Shown one piece after another: positions 11,407 through 18,810 of a DNA stretch of 46,260 bases. A model generated the notes under the pieces. That model was not told the origin of the DNA. It worked only from the letters and a program-made list of their open reading frames with translations, and ran no database searches. Position 1 is the stretch's first letter. Each line of letters opens with the position of its first letter. The DNA is from Mycobacterium sp. Its GTDB lineage: Bacteria; Actinomycetota; Actinomycetes; Mycobacteriales; Mycobacteriaceae. The position numbers and the translations under genes were made by a program. The stretch spans positions 1 to 46,260 of the forward strand of contig JAHFVC010000006.1 of assembly GCA_023264765.1 (NCBI GenBank), written 5' to 3'.

Positions 11407-12393
11407 ATGCACATTGTGACCGGCGGTGCCGGATTTATCGGCTCTAATTTTGCCGCTGAGTTAGATGACCTCGGTCATGACATTGTCCTAGTGGACTTTC
11501 TGGGAACTGACGACTGGAAGTGGCGAAACATCGCGAAACGCCGAGTGCGTGATATCCTCACCCCCGACGAACTCCCGTCATTCTTGAGTCGAAATACCGA
11601 TATCGAATCGGTCGTTCATATGGGCGCTATTTCAACTACGACCGAGCGCGACGTCGACCTTATCGTGCGCTCAAATTTCCGGCTATCGGTCGATCTGTGG
11701 AATTGGTGCCACCAAGCGAGGGTGCCCTTCGTGTATGCGTCGTCTGCGGCCACATATGGAGATGGGGGGCAAGGGTTCGTTGACGATTTCAGCGGGTCGG
11801 CACTCGCATCGCTGCGGCCTCTCAACCCGTACGGTTGGAGTAAGCACGCATTTGACCGATGGGTATTTTCCGAAACGACATCCGGCCGGAGTCAGCCACC
11901 GAAATGGGCCGGACTGAAATTCTTCAACGTCTACGGTCCCAACGAGTATCACAAGGAGGGGCAGCGTAGTGTCGCGGTCCAACTCTTTGAACAGATAATG
12001 ACTGGCGATCAGGTGCGACTCTTCAAGTCCGACAATCCTGACTACGTCGATGGTGGTCAACTTCGCGACTTCGTCTGGGTCGGCGACTGTGTCGACATCG
12101 CACTCTGGCTACTGGGTCACGACGATGCGCCTTCGTCGGTATACAACGTCGGGACGGGCCGACCGCGTTCGTTCGAGGATAAGGCGAATATAATGTTCTC
12201 GCTCTTGGAAAAGCCGGCGAGAATAGAGTTCATTGAATTGCCCGAAAAGCTGCGCGGCAAGTACCAGTATTACACGTGTGCGTCTCTTGACAAGCTGAGA
12301 GCGGCGGGCTTCGACAAGCCTGTCACTACACTCGAAGACGGCATCCAGAAGTACCTCCACGACTATCTACTCCGCGAAGACATATTCCGGTAA
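11407..12393 (+). CDS. hldD: ADP-L-glycero-D-manno-heptose 6-epimerase
   Basis: Protein of 328 residues, an extended short-chain dehydrogenase/reductase. It has the NADP-binding [10 protein letters not shown] (residues 5-14), catalytic Y142-GWS-K146, and the HldD/RfaD hallmarks FFNVYGPNEYHK and GKYQYYT. It inverts C6'' of ADP-D-glycero- to ADP-L-glycero-manno-heptose. ATG 11407 was preferred to TTG 11401 because GGTGAG lies 6 nt upstream and the protein then begins MHIVTGGAG. It starts 12 bp after hldE, and its stop overlaps the next start (TAATG), indicating co-translation. With HldE it defines an ADP-heptose rather than GDP-heptose pathway. Confidence 0.93.
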   Translation: MHIVTGGAGFIGSNFAAELDDLGHDIVLVDFLGTDDWKWRNIAKRRVRDILTPDELPSFLSRNTDIESVVHMGAISTTTERDVDLIVRSNFRLSVDLWNWCHQARVPFVYASSAATYGDGGQGFVDDFSGSALASLRPLNPYGWSKHAFDRWVFSETTSGRSQPPKWAGLKFFNVYGPNEYHKEGQRSVAVQLFEQIMTGDQVRLFKSDNPDYVDGGQLRDFVWVGDCVDIALWLLGHDDAPSSVYNVGTGRPRSFEDKANIMFSLLEKPARIEFIELPEKLRGKYQYYTCASLDKLRAAGFDKPVTTLEDGIQKYLHDYLLREDIFR

Positions 12394-13583
12394 TGCCCGG
12401 CATTGTGGACGGCACACTCTTCGGCTCGTTGAAGTCGGAGCGGGCAGCGCTCACGAACTGGTTGTGCGGCAGCGCGCTCCCCTTGTGGGCCGGCCGTGGG
12501 GTTGACCGAGAGAACGGTGGGTTCTACGAGCGGATGGCGCAGGACGGGCGCGTAATCGATGATCCTCGTCGAACCCGACTGGTCGCACGGCAGACGTACG
12601 TCTTCGCTACGGCAGCGGAAATGGGTTGGACCGATGCGCAACGAGCTCGCGAACTGGTATTCCATGGGCTCGATTTCCTGTTCGGTAAGTGTGCGACCGA
12701 CATCGGTCTGGCTCACGCAGCGGTATCCCCGGCCGGCGAGCCCGTTGATCCTGAGTTTCGGCTCTACGATCATGCGTTCTTCCTCTTTTCACTGGGTGTT
12801 TCCGCTCGACTCGACTACCAGTGCACACGCGCCACAAACGCGGGTAGGCGAATGCTTCGCGAGATGGTTCGCTTGAGGAAGCATCCGCAGGGAGGCTTCG
12901 AGGAATCAGTGCCGCCCAGTAAGCAGCTGAATGCCAATCCGCATATGCATCTACTGGAGGCGTGCCTCGAATGGGAGGCCGCCGACATTGAGGGTCCATG
13001 GCGAGCTATATCCGACGAGCTGGTGGAGCTCGCTCTGACTCGGTTCATTGATGCCGAGACTGGCTGCCTGCGTGAACATTACGACCACGACTGGAAACCG
13101 GCTCCAGGTGAGAATGGCCGTCTGCTCGAGCCCGGGCACCACTTCGAATGGGCATGGTTGCTGTGGCGGTGGGGGCGTGCCAGAGATCGTGCCGACGCGT
13201 TCTGCGCGGCGAGGCGCTTGGTCACCTTCGGTGAGCTGAACGGTGTGAACACGGCGACTGGGCTTGCGGTGAACGTGATCTGGGATGATGCTTCGCTACA
13301 TGATGGTGATTCGCGGCTTTGGCCGCAGACCGAACGAATAAAAGCCCATATCGCCATGGCGGAACTTGCACGCGATCAAGCTGAGTTCAACCACGCAATG
13401 AGATGCGTGGTTGAAGCTGTCACTGGGCTTCAGCGCTATTTTCGCACCGATATCCCCGGCTTATGGCATGAGACGCTTGATCGCCGAGGGGAACGTGTCT
13501 TAGCCCCCGCGAGGGCTTCAAGTTTCTACCATATTGTCTGCGCGATCCGCGAATTAGATGGGTTCGTAAACAGCTATGTCTGA
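12393..13583 (+). CDS. AGE-family (N-acylglucosamine 2-epimerase fold) sugar isomerase/epimerase
   Basis: Protein of 396 residues with the (alpha/alpha)6-barrel AGE fold that covers N-acylglucosamine 2-epimerases, YihS and some mannose-type aldose-ketose isomerases. The family's catalytic histidine regions are present: NPHMHLLEA with H184/H186, and EPGHHFEWAWLL with H249/H250. Its ATG overlaps the hldD stop and its end overlaps gmhB by 8 bp, so it is embedded in the heptose operon. Family precedents catalyse ketose-aldose exchange next to C2. A plausible role is therefore sedoheptulose-7-phosphate to D-glycero-D-manno-heptose-7-phosphate, the GmhA step missing here; supplying mannose-6-phosphate is an alternative. 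The fold is well supported; the substrate is hypothesis. Confidence 0.82.
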   Translation: MPGIVDGTLFGSLKSERAALTNWLCGSALPLWAGRGVDRENGGFYERMAQDGRVIDDPRRTRLVARQTYVFATAAEMGWTDAQRARELVFHGLDFLFGKCATDIGLAHAAVSPAGEPVDPEFRLYDHAFFLFSLGVSARLDYQCTRATNAGRRMLREMVRLRKHPQGGFEESVPPSKQLNANPHMHLLEACLEWEAADIEGPWRAISDELVELALTRFIDAETGCLREHYDHDWKPAPGENGRLLEPGHHFEWAWLLWRWGRARDRADAFCAARRLVTFGELNGVNTATGLAVNVIWDDASLHDGDSRLWPQTERIKAHIAMAELARDQAEFNHAMRCVVEAVTGLQRYFRTDIPGLWHETLDRRGERVLAPARASSFYHIVCAIRELDGFVNSYV

Positions 13584-14100
13584 CAGGAAACCGGCAGTCT
13601 TTCTCGACCGAGATGGAGTCATCAATGTCGATACCGGCTATATCGGGAACCCGTGTGATTTCGTACTGATCGATGGAGCAGCGCAAGCAATTGCGCTGCT
13701 GAACCGCAGGGGTTACTTGGTCTTCGTAGTGACAAACCAATCGGGGATCGGTCAGGGATTTTATTCAGAGAACGATTTCGAGGGCGTCACGCGCCACATG
13801 AATAGACTACTTGCTGATGAAGGTGCTCACATCACGGACATTCGGCATTGCCCTTTTCATCCCGAAGCTGCACTTGAGCGGTATCGTGCCGACCATCCGT
13901 GGCGCAAACCTGCTCCCGGAATGATCCTCGATCTGTTGGAAAACTGGCAGGTTGATTTGGATTCGAGCTTTCTGATAGGTGACTCGGAACGAGATCTGGA
14001 CGCCGCCGGTGCCGTCGGCTTGGACGCGTATCTATTCCAAGGTGGAAACTTGATGTCGTTTCTGAGTGGAATCAAGCCAGAATTGGTGGTGCCTGCCTGA
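13576..14100 (+). CDS. gmhB: D-glycero-D-manno-heptose-1,7-bisphosphate 7-phosphatase (GmhB-like, HAD)
   Basis: Protein of 174 residues, a HAD-IIIA phosphatase. Motif I is FLDRDGVIN, with nucleophile D11 and acid/base D13; motif II contains TNQSGIG; K111 lies in RKPAPG; motif IV is GDSERD. The length fits GmhB, which removes the 7-phosphate before adenylylation by HldE. The zinc loop is altered: E. coli GmhB uses C92, H94, C107 and C109, whereas this protein has C92, F94, H107 and W109. It overlaps the AGE gene by 8 bp, and its stop overlaps the next start (TGATG). Phosphatase activity looks intact; zinc binding is doubtful. Confidence 0.88.
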   Translation: MSDRKPAVFLDRDGVINVDTGYIGNPCDFVLIDGAAQAIALLNRRGYLVFVVTNQSGIGQGFYSENDFEGVTRHMNRLLADEGAHITDIRHCPFHPEAALERYRADHPWRKPAPGMILDLLENWQVDLDSSFLIGDSERDLDAAGAVGLDAYLFQGGNLMSFLSGIKPELVVPA

Positions 14101-15116
14101 TGCATTTCGGGATCTTTCAGAACTGGGGTCTCGGCGACCTGATCATGACGACTCCGGTTATCGCCGAGTTCAGGAGGTTGTATCCGGACGCGCGTCTGAC
14201 GCTCGTGGTGAAAGCCGGGGCCCAGGCCAACTTGCTGAAAGAGTCGCCGCTCATAGATCAGATCCTCGTCATGCCGGCGAGGTCGGATCGGACTGCCATG
14301 ATTCGGTTCTTCCTCGCTCTGCGGAAGGAAAAGTTGGATGTTGCCTTTATCGGGACTCGGATCTCGGCGTTGCTTCCGTGTCTGTTGAAGGGGTTGTCCG
14401 GGGTGCCCGTCGTTGTCGGCGACGGACAGCGGGCGAGGTTTGTCTACAACGTCAGAAATAGCATCGATCCCCAGGTCCATCGGGTCGACCGCATGCTCGC
14501 AACTTTCTCGATGTGGAGCGGTGAGGCGACCACCAGGCCCAGTTTCCCGCTTCCATTCAGCGAGGTTGCGCTTGCCGAAGTGCGATCCGACCTCAAGGAC
14601 AAGGGATTAGAACCGGGCAGATTCGTCATCATCCACCCCGGTTCTTCGGTAACAGCGGGCACCGAGAAACGCATTCCGGTCGAAGTTGCTCGCAGGATTG
14701 CGGCAGAACTCACCATGCGGCGTCCGGAATTGACCGTCGCGTACATCTTCGGGCCTGACGAGATTGACCTGATGGACAGCTTCGACGACTTGAGCCGGAG
14801 CGAAACGAACATCTCCGGGTACTCCCTGCCATCAACGATCGCGGCGATCACTCAGGCTGCAGGGTTGATTGGTACGGACTCAAGCCTGGGGCACATCGCC
14901 GCTTCCTTCGGGATCCCGACCGTCACATTGTGCGGTCCGACGATTGCGACAGAAACCTCGCCGTACGGCGAGAAGGCCACGGTGATCACCCGCCTCGAGG
15001 CCATGGACTGCCAGCCTTGTTGGGGTACGCCCCTGTACGGTCAATGCCCATACGACGTCCGCTGCATGAAGGAACTGCCGGAACTGGATGTCGTCTCGAT
15101 CGCGGCCGGCTGGTAG
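14100..15116 (+). CDS. Glycosyltransferase family 9 (heptosyltransferase-like)
   Basis: Protein of 338 residues resembling ADP-heptose:LPS heptosyltransferases (GT9, GT-B fold). The N terminus FQNWGLGDLIMTTPVI is the GT9 acceptor-side signature with its GLGD motif. HPGSS and GTDSSLGHIAASFGIPTV in the C-terminal half form the nucleotide-sugar site. A cysteine-rich end (CQPCW to CPYDVRCM) is usual for the family. The start is coupled to the gmhB stop, so the enzyme lies in the operon that makes its likely donor, ADP-heptose. It has no membrane segments and probably works on the lipid-linked repeat unit at the inner face of the membrane. The acceptor is unknown. Confidence 0.87.
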   Translation: MHFGIFQNWGLGDLIMTTPVIAEFRRLYPDARLTLVVKAGAQANLLKESPLIDQILVMPARSDRTAMIRFFLALRKEKLDVAFIGTRISALLPCLLKGLSGVPVVVGDGQRARFVYNVRNSIDPQVHRVDRMLATFSMWSGEATTRPSFPLPFSEVALAEVRSDLKDKGLEPGRFVIIHPGSSVTAGTEKRIPVEVARRIAAELTMRRPELTVAYIFGPDEIDLMDSFDDLSRSETNISGYSLPSTIAAITQAAGLIGTDSSLGHIAASFGIPTVTLCGPTIATETSPYGEKATVITRLEAMDCQPCWGTPLYGQCPYDVRCMKELPELDVVSIAAGW

Positions 15117-15174
15117 GTCCCGAGAGTCGCCGTGCGGACACCCACGGTCTATCAAGGCTTGGTGTGCAAAGGAC

Positions 15175-15978
15175 TCAGCGTTTGGTTATGACCGCGGAAC
15201 CGCTCTTGTCAGGCATGGGAAGAGGCATCTCGGGCTTATCGGCGAAGAAGTCATCGACTGCCTTTCGCGCGCCTGGCCATGCGTTGTAGTCATGCACTAC
15301 GAACAGCGCGTTCGGGCTCATGCGCTCATAAAAATACGTCAGACCCGCAAATGTCGGTTCGTACAGGTCGGCATCCAGGTGTACGAACGCGAACCTACGG
15401 TCATCAAATCCGGCCGGTATCGAGTCAGGGAAGTAGCCCTGATGGAATTTGACGTTGTCATTGGTGCTACCGATGGCGGCGCGAACCTTTTCCAACGATG
15501 TGTCTGAGAAATGAGAGCCGACAATCGTGTAGTCCGTGTTGCCCTTTTCAGCCACTACGCTCCTGTCGGTGAATCCCTCGAAGGTGTCGAACAGATGGAG
15601 CTCCCGTTCAGGCACGTAGTGATGAATGAGCCGCGCGGTGCTTCCCTGGTACACGCCGATCTCGGCGAAATCGCCCGGTATCTCGCCGGTGACTATTGTG
15701 CGGAGAAACAAGATCAGCATGTCCCGCCTGGTGTTGTCCCACGGCTCGAGATTGAAGATCTGACGCTCGCCGCTGTTGGTTCCTGAGGGGAAGAAGCCAC
15801 CGTTACTGTCGGTGAAATCTTGGATATGCCAACGTGATTTGGGGTGGATGTCCATTTGGCCCTGAAGATAGAACGGTGCATCCTGAAAGGGCGCGCATAG
15901 CGGCTGTTGGATCATCTTTCGTGCGATGGGCAGGTATCGCGCGGGGTCTTTCAGAACCTTGCTGATAGGGGTTCTCAT
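15175..15978 (-). CDS. TylF/MycF-type sugar O-methyltransferase
   Basis: Protein of 267 residues of the macrocin O-methyltransferase family (SAM- and metal-dependent). Visible motifs are DFAEIGVYQGSTA for SAM binding, LFDTFEGF, HLDADLY with metal-binding aspartates, and VVHDYNAWPGARKAVDDF. Such enzymes methylate sugar hydroxyls, so a methylated sugar in the local polysaccharide is likely. ATG 15978 follows AGAGGAC at 5 nt. It is convergent with the GT9 gene, with a 58-bp gap holding a weak CCGTG/CACGG inverted repeat (15130-15147). The substrate sugar cannot be read from sequence. Confidence 0.83.
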   Translation of the reverse strand: MRTPISKVLKDPARYLPIARKMIQQPLCAPFQDAPFYLQGQMDIHPKSRWHIQDFTDSNGGFFPSGTNSGERQIFNLEPWDNTRRDMLILFLRTIVTGEIPGDFAEIGVYQGSTARLIHHYVPERELHLFDTFEGFTDRSVVAEKGNTDYTIVGSHFSDTSLEKVRAAIGSTNDNVKFHQGYFPDSIPAGFDDRRFAFVHLDADLYEPTFAGLTYFYERMSPNALFVVHDYNAWPGARKAVDDFFADKPEMPLPMPDKSGSAVITKR

Positions 15979-16406
15979 TTGTCCTCTTCAAGTCACTGTC
16001 GGCGGGTCTTGGGGCGAAACCGGTGAATCTGTGTGAAGGAAATCGGGAATCTGTGCAGTCGAGTAAACCGGTGGATCACAGACGGGACTGCAGAGGTCTC
16101 GGTTGACGCCCTGCAGAATCGCGCCAATTGCCGGGTCGCAGCCGTCGTCGACCTGCGCTCTGGCGACATCAAATACTTCGTATCGTCCGTTATTGACGCA
16201 ACGATAGGCCAGGGCACAGCCGACTGCAATGCGTTAGGCCGTTTACATCCGAATCCGGCAAGGGGCAGGTCGCAGTCCACCACGCTCGCGCCGGCATCAC
16301 GCAATTCATAGCACTAGAAGCGATTTGGGCGCGATCGGGCCGTAGCTCGGACTCATCTCAGCCGGCGTCGACGTCGCATACCCGCAGGGCGAAACTTGCG
16401 GTTCAT
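15979..16406. other. Intergenic region with no supported gene
   Basis: 428 bases between two minus-strand genes. It includes the ribosome-binding site of the methyltransferase gene and its presumed promoter. A plus-strand frame at 16033-16311 could encode 92 residues but has no recognisable domain, no good start signal and a competing frame on the other strand, so it was not called. It may be a decayed gene. Confidence 0.4.
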
Positions 16407-16976
16407 CTATGCACGGACACGGATTACTCGGGCGGGCACACCGACGGCTACAGCGAAAGGCGGGATGTCACTGCGAACCACACAGTTGGCTCCCAGCACG
16501 GCCCCATCTCCGATGGTGGCGCCACGTAGGACGGCTACGCCGCGGCCGATCCACACATCACTACCGATCTGCACAGGTTGCGAGCTGATCGGTTGATCTC
16601 GTATCAGCCCGTCTCTGCCCAGCCCGTGATCAGAATCCCGGATGGACGAGCACTCTGCGACTTGAGTCTGTCTTCCTACCGAAATGTGATTACTCGTGGC
16701 AATGACGGTGTGATGCATCAACTTGACTCCATCAGCGAGAGTCAGGCGCGATCCGGTCGGCGCGTCGATTACCGCTCCTATGCCGATGTAAACGTCATCG
16801 CCGATGCAGATACCGCGATGTGGGGGCCAACGTAGGCGGGCGCCGGAGTCGATCTCGAGACGCTTCCCGACCGTTCCGCCCCACACGGAGATCCAAGCGC
16901 GCCAAAGTAAACCAACCATCCGTCGCCGGGCCTTCGTGGCCGCTCGTGCTGCTCTGTCGACCGATCGTATGTTCAA
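16407..16976 (-). CDS. Hexapeptide-repeat (LbH) O-acetyltransferase
   Basis: Protein of about 189 residues of the left-handed beta-helix acetyltransferase family (WcaF/NodL/Cap8-like). Imperfect hexapeptide repeats run from about residue 55 to the end: IGDDVYIGIGAVI, a mid-section with an HH motif (KLMHHTVIATSNH), and the classic terminal IGSDVWIGRGVAVLRGATIGDGAVLGANCVV followed by a PARVI-type tail, shown here only as landmarks. It probably transfers acetyl from acetyl-CoA to a sugar hydroxyl before export. The start was taken as TTG 16976 because GAGGG lies 6 nt upstream; TTG 16982 touches that site. It lies between the methyltransferase and flippase genes. Confidence 0.82.
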   Translation of the reverse strand: MNIRSVDRAARAATKARRRMVGLLWRAWISVWGGTVGKRLEIDSGARLRWPPHRGICIGDDVYIGIGAVIDAPTGSRLTLADGVKLMHHTVIATSNHISVGRQTQVAECSSIRDSDHGLGRDGLIRDQPISSQPVQIGSDVWIGRGVAVLRGATIGDGAVLGANCVVRSDIPPFAVAVGVPARVIRVRA

Positions 16977-17400
16977 ATTCAACCCTCGTGTCGGCTGACG
17001 TCCGTGTTATGGCACGTAGCACCGTAGTCGTGCAAGCCCGAAAATCGGCTGATTCAAGCGAAGGCCCAGATAAGGGGCGTGGGTGCCCGGCGCCGGACCG
17101 ATAAAAGCGAGGAGGCGGCACCGATACGGTCGGACGGTAGCGCACGCATACGGCTTGTGCAACGCCGCGGTTGAATCCGAAGGTATGGCGTCAACTCTCC
17201 CGGTTCGGGATTGGTCAGATCCGGTCATGCGTACGGCGGGCCCGCGTAGGCCTGGATGATGAATAGCGCGAAATTGGTGTGAACAGCTCAGGGTTGGTCG
17301 GGAATTACGTGCTCGGCAACGTAAGCTCCCGCCAGGACACCTTGAACCGTGATCTGTCGAAATTCTTCGTATAACGCAGAGCAGGGGTAGCTAACGCAGT
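16977..17400. promoter_or_regulatory. Divergent intergenic region upstream of the flippase gene
   Basis: 424 bases between the minus-strand acetyltransferase and the plus-strand flippase, without a supported gene. TATAAC at 17370-17375, preceded by the T-rich AATTCTTCG, is a possible -10 element about 25 nt before the flippase ATG. TTGAAC at 17342-17347 is too far (22 nt) for a standard -35. Confidence 0.35.
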
Positions 17401-18660
17401 ATGCGCAAATACGTCATCCCGATTACGACGCGCTACGCATCGGTCTTGGTTCAATTCGCAGTAGTTGCTGTCGTGACGCACGCGCTGACACAGGGCGACG
17501 CAGGTCGGTATTTCGTCGTCATGGGCTTGGTCCTCGCCACGTATTTTGTTGCAGGGTGCGGCCTCCCGGATGGCATCGTGCGGTTCGCGCCAGCGCTTGC
17601 CGCAACTGACCTTGTCGCTCAAGCTGATTCATTGCTGAGGAGGGGGTTCAGATTCTCGATCGCGACCGTGCCGTTCGGAGCGGTAGTAGGCGGCTTTATC
17701 GTGGCCCTCTACGTCGGATTCAACTACTCTGCCCTCCTTGCCGCGCTGTGGTGGGCAAGTTACGGAACGATCTTCGTCTCAGCGCAGATGGTTGTGGCGG
17801 CAGGCAAGAGCGAGCTGGGCACCGCGATGTTTTATTCGGCCGCCAATACTGGTCAACTGGTTCTCACGGTTCCGGCTATTGTGCTCGGGCATCTCGACGA
17901 CCTGGTCACGGTGCTTGCCGCCACGGTGGCGGGGACCTCGGTATCAGCCGCTGTGTGTCTCGTTATCGCGATCCGCAACTGTGATCGATCGAGCGGCGGA
18001 CATCAACCGCTCACCGAGGCGTGGCGACAGGGCGCCGTCATAGCCGCCGGTCGAGTGATCCAGTCGTGTTTCCTGTGGTCCCCGGTATGGGTCGTGGGAA
18101 TCGCGTTAGGCCCGTCAGATGCGGCGCTGGTGGGACTTGCTTCACGACTTGTGTCATCGGTGGCAGCGGTCCTTGCTGCGGTCCGCTTCTCCATCCGGCC
18201 CCGACTGGCGCGTGATGCCGCTCAAGGGAACTGGCTAGCGATACAACGGCATTCGTCGCAGATCGCGTTCTACACCACTGCACTGGCAGTCTTCGCGATG
18301 TTGGTCTCGGCGACAGTGGGGGACGAACTCATCGCCCTGGTTTTCGGATCTGAGTATCGCGGAGCGGCTCTGGTGGTAACGCTGATGTTGATCGGCACCG
18401 TGGGTGAGAGCTTCGGCGGTCCTGTGGACGAAGTGCTCAAGATGGCGGGTTATGCCAGGGTCGTCGTCGGTGTGCAGGTTGTCGTGATGACTGCGGGCTT
18501 TGGCTTACAGGTCGCGGCGGCTCGATCATGGGGCGTCACAGGACTGGTGACGGTGTACGGACTGATGTTCGTGACTATGTACCTCGTGTTGATCGGCTAT
18601 ATGTGGAAGCTACGTAGGATATTGATCGTGCCGAGGTTCATCGGACGCGATAATTCTTGA
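17401..18660 (+). CDS. wzx: Wzx-like polysaccharide flippase (MOP/MATE superfamily)
   Basis: Protein of 419 residues, strongly hydrophobic with about 12 predicted transmembrane helices and few long loops. It has the polysaccharide-biosynthesis (PST/Wzx) look: an N-terminal helix after MRKYVIPITTRYA, and conserved glycines and charged residues at helix ends (for example LTQGDAGRYF and FGSEYRGAA). Such proteins flip polyprenyl-diphosphate-linked repeat units across the plasma membrane. Together with the polymerase at 27361 and the BY-kinase at 43683 it indicates a Wzx/Wzy system. ATG 17401 is used; the ribosome-binding site is weak (GGGGTAG, 10 nt upstream). A strong terminator follows. Confidence 0.83.
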   Translation: MRKYVIPITTRYASVLVQFAVVAVVTHALTQGDAGRYFVVMGLVLATYFVAGCGLPDGIVRFAPALAATDLVAQADSLLRRGFRFSIATVPFGAVVGGFIVALYVGFNYSALLAALWWASYGTIFVSAQMVVAAGKSELGTAMFYSAANTGQLVLTVPAIVLGHLDDLVTVLAATVAGTSVSAAVCLVIAIRNCDRSSGGHQPLTEAWRQGAVIAAGRVIQSCFLWSPVWVVGIALGPSDAALVGLASRLVSSVAAVLAAVRFSIRPRLARDAAQGNWLAIQRHSSQIAFYTTALAVFAMLVSATVGDELIALVFGSEYRGAALVVTLMLIGTVGESFGGPVDEVLKMAGYARVVVGVQVVVMTAGFGLQVAAARSWGVTGLVTVYGLMFVTMYLVLIGYMWKLRRILIVPRFIGRDNS

Positions 18661-18706
18661 TTCTTCAAGTTTCGTGGTGCGCATTTCACTGTTACTTTTC
18701 CGTACT

Positions 18707-18736
18707 TCCTCGCTGTCACCAGCGAGGATTATTTCT
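18707..18736 (+). terminator. Intrinsic terminator after the flippase gene
   Basis: TCCTCGCT (18707-18714), loop GTCACC, AGCGAGGA (18721-18728) form an 8-bp perfect stem followed by TTATTTCT. It lies 47 bp after the flippase stop, before the promoter of the next gene. It is the clearest Rho-independent terminator in the window. Confidence 0.65.
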
Positions 18737-18797
18737 GGGCATTAGCGGAAACATTCTGTAAAGCGTTGTTGCAGGGGCGTTGAAGACCTGAAAGCTC

Positions 18798-18803
18798 TAC
18801 GAT
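18798..18803 (+). promoter_or_regulatory. -10 element of a probably leaderless promoter
   Basis: TACGAT fits TANNNT and ends 7 nt before the GTG at 18811. Transcription would start at or next to the start codon, and no Shine-Dalgarno sequence is present. Leaderless mRNAs of this kind are common in mycobacteria. Confidence 0.5.
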
Positions 18804-18810
18804 CACGCTT

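Noticed and set aside
9946..15116. GDP-heptose pathway as in M. tuberculosis (gmhA-gmhB-hddA)
   Set aside because: The first gene has a C-terminal HxGH adenylyltransferase domain and the second is a clear HldD, both specific to the ADP-heptose branch.
16033..16311. Possible 92-residue protein between the methyltransferase and acetyltransferase genes
   Set aside because: No ribosome-binding site, no recognised domain and an equally long frame on the opposite strand; could be a decayed gene but not supported.
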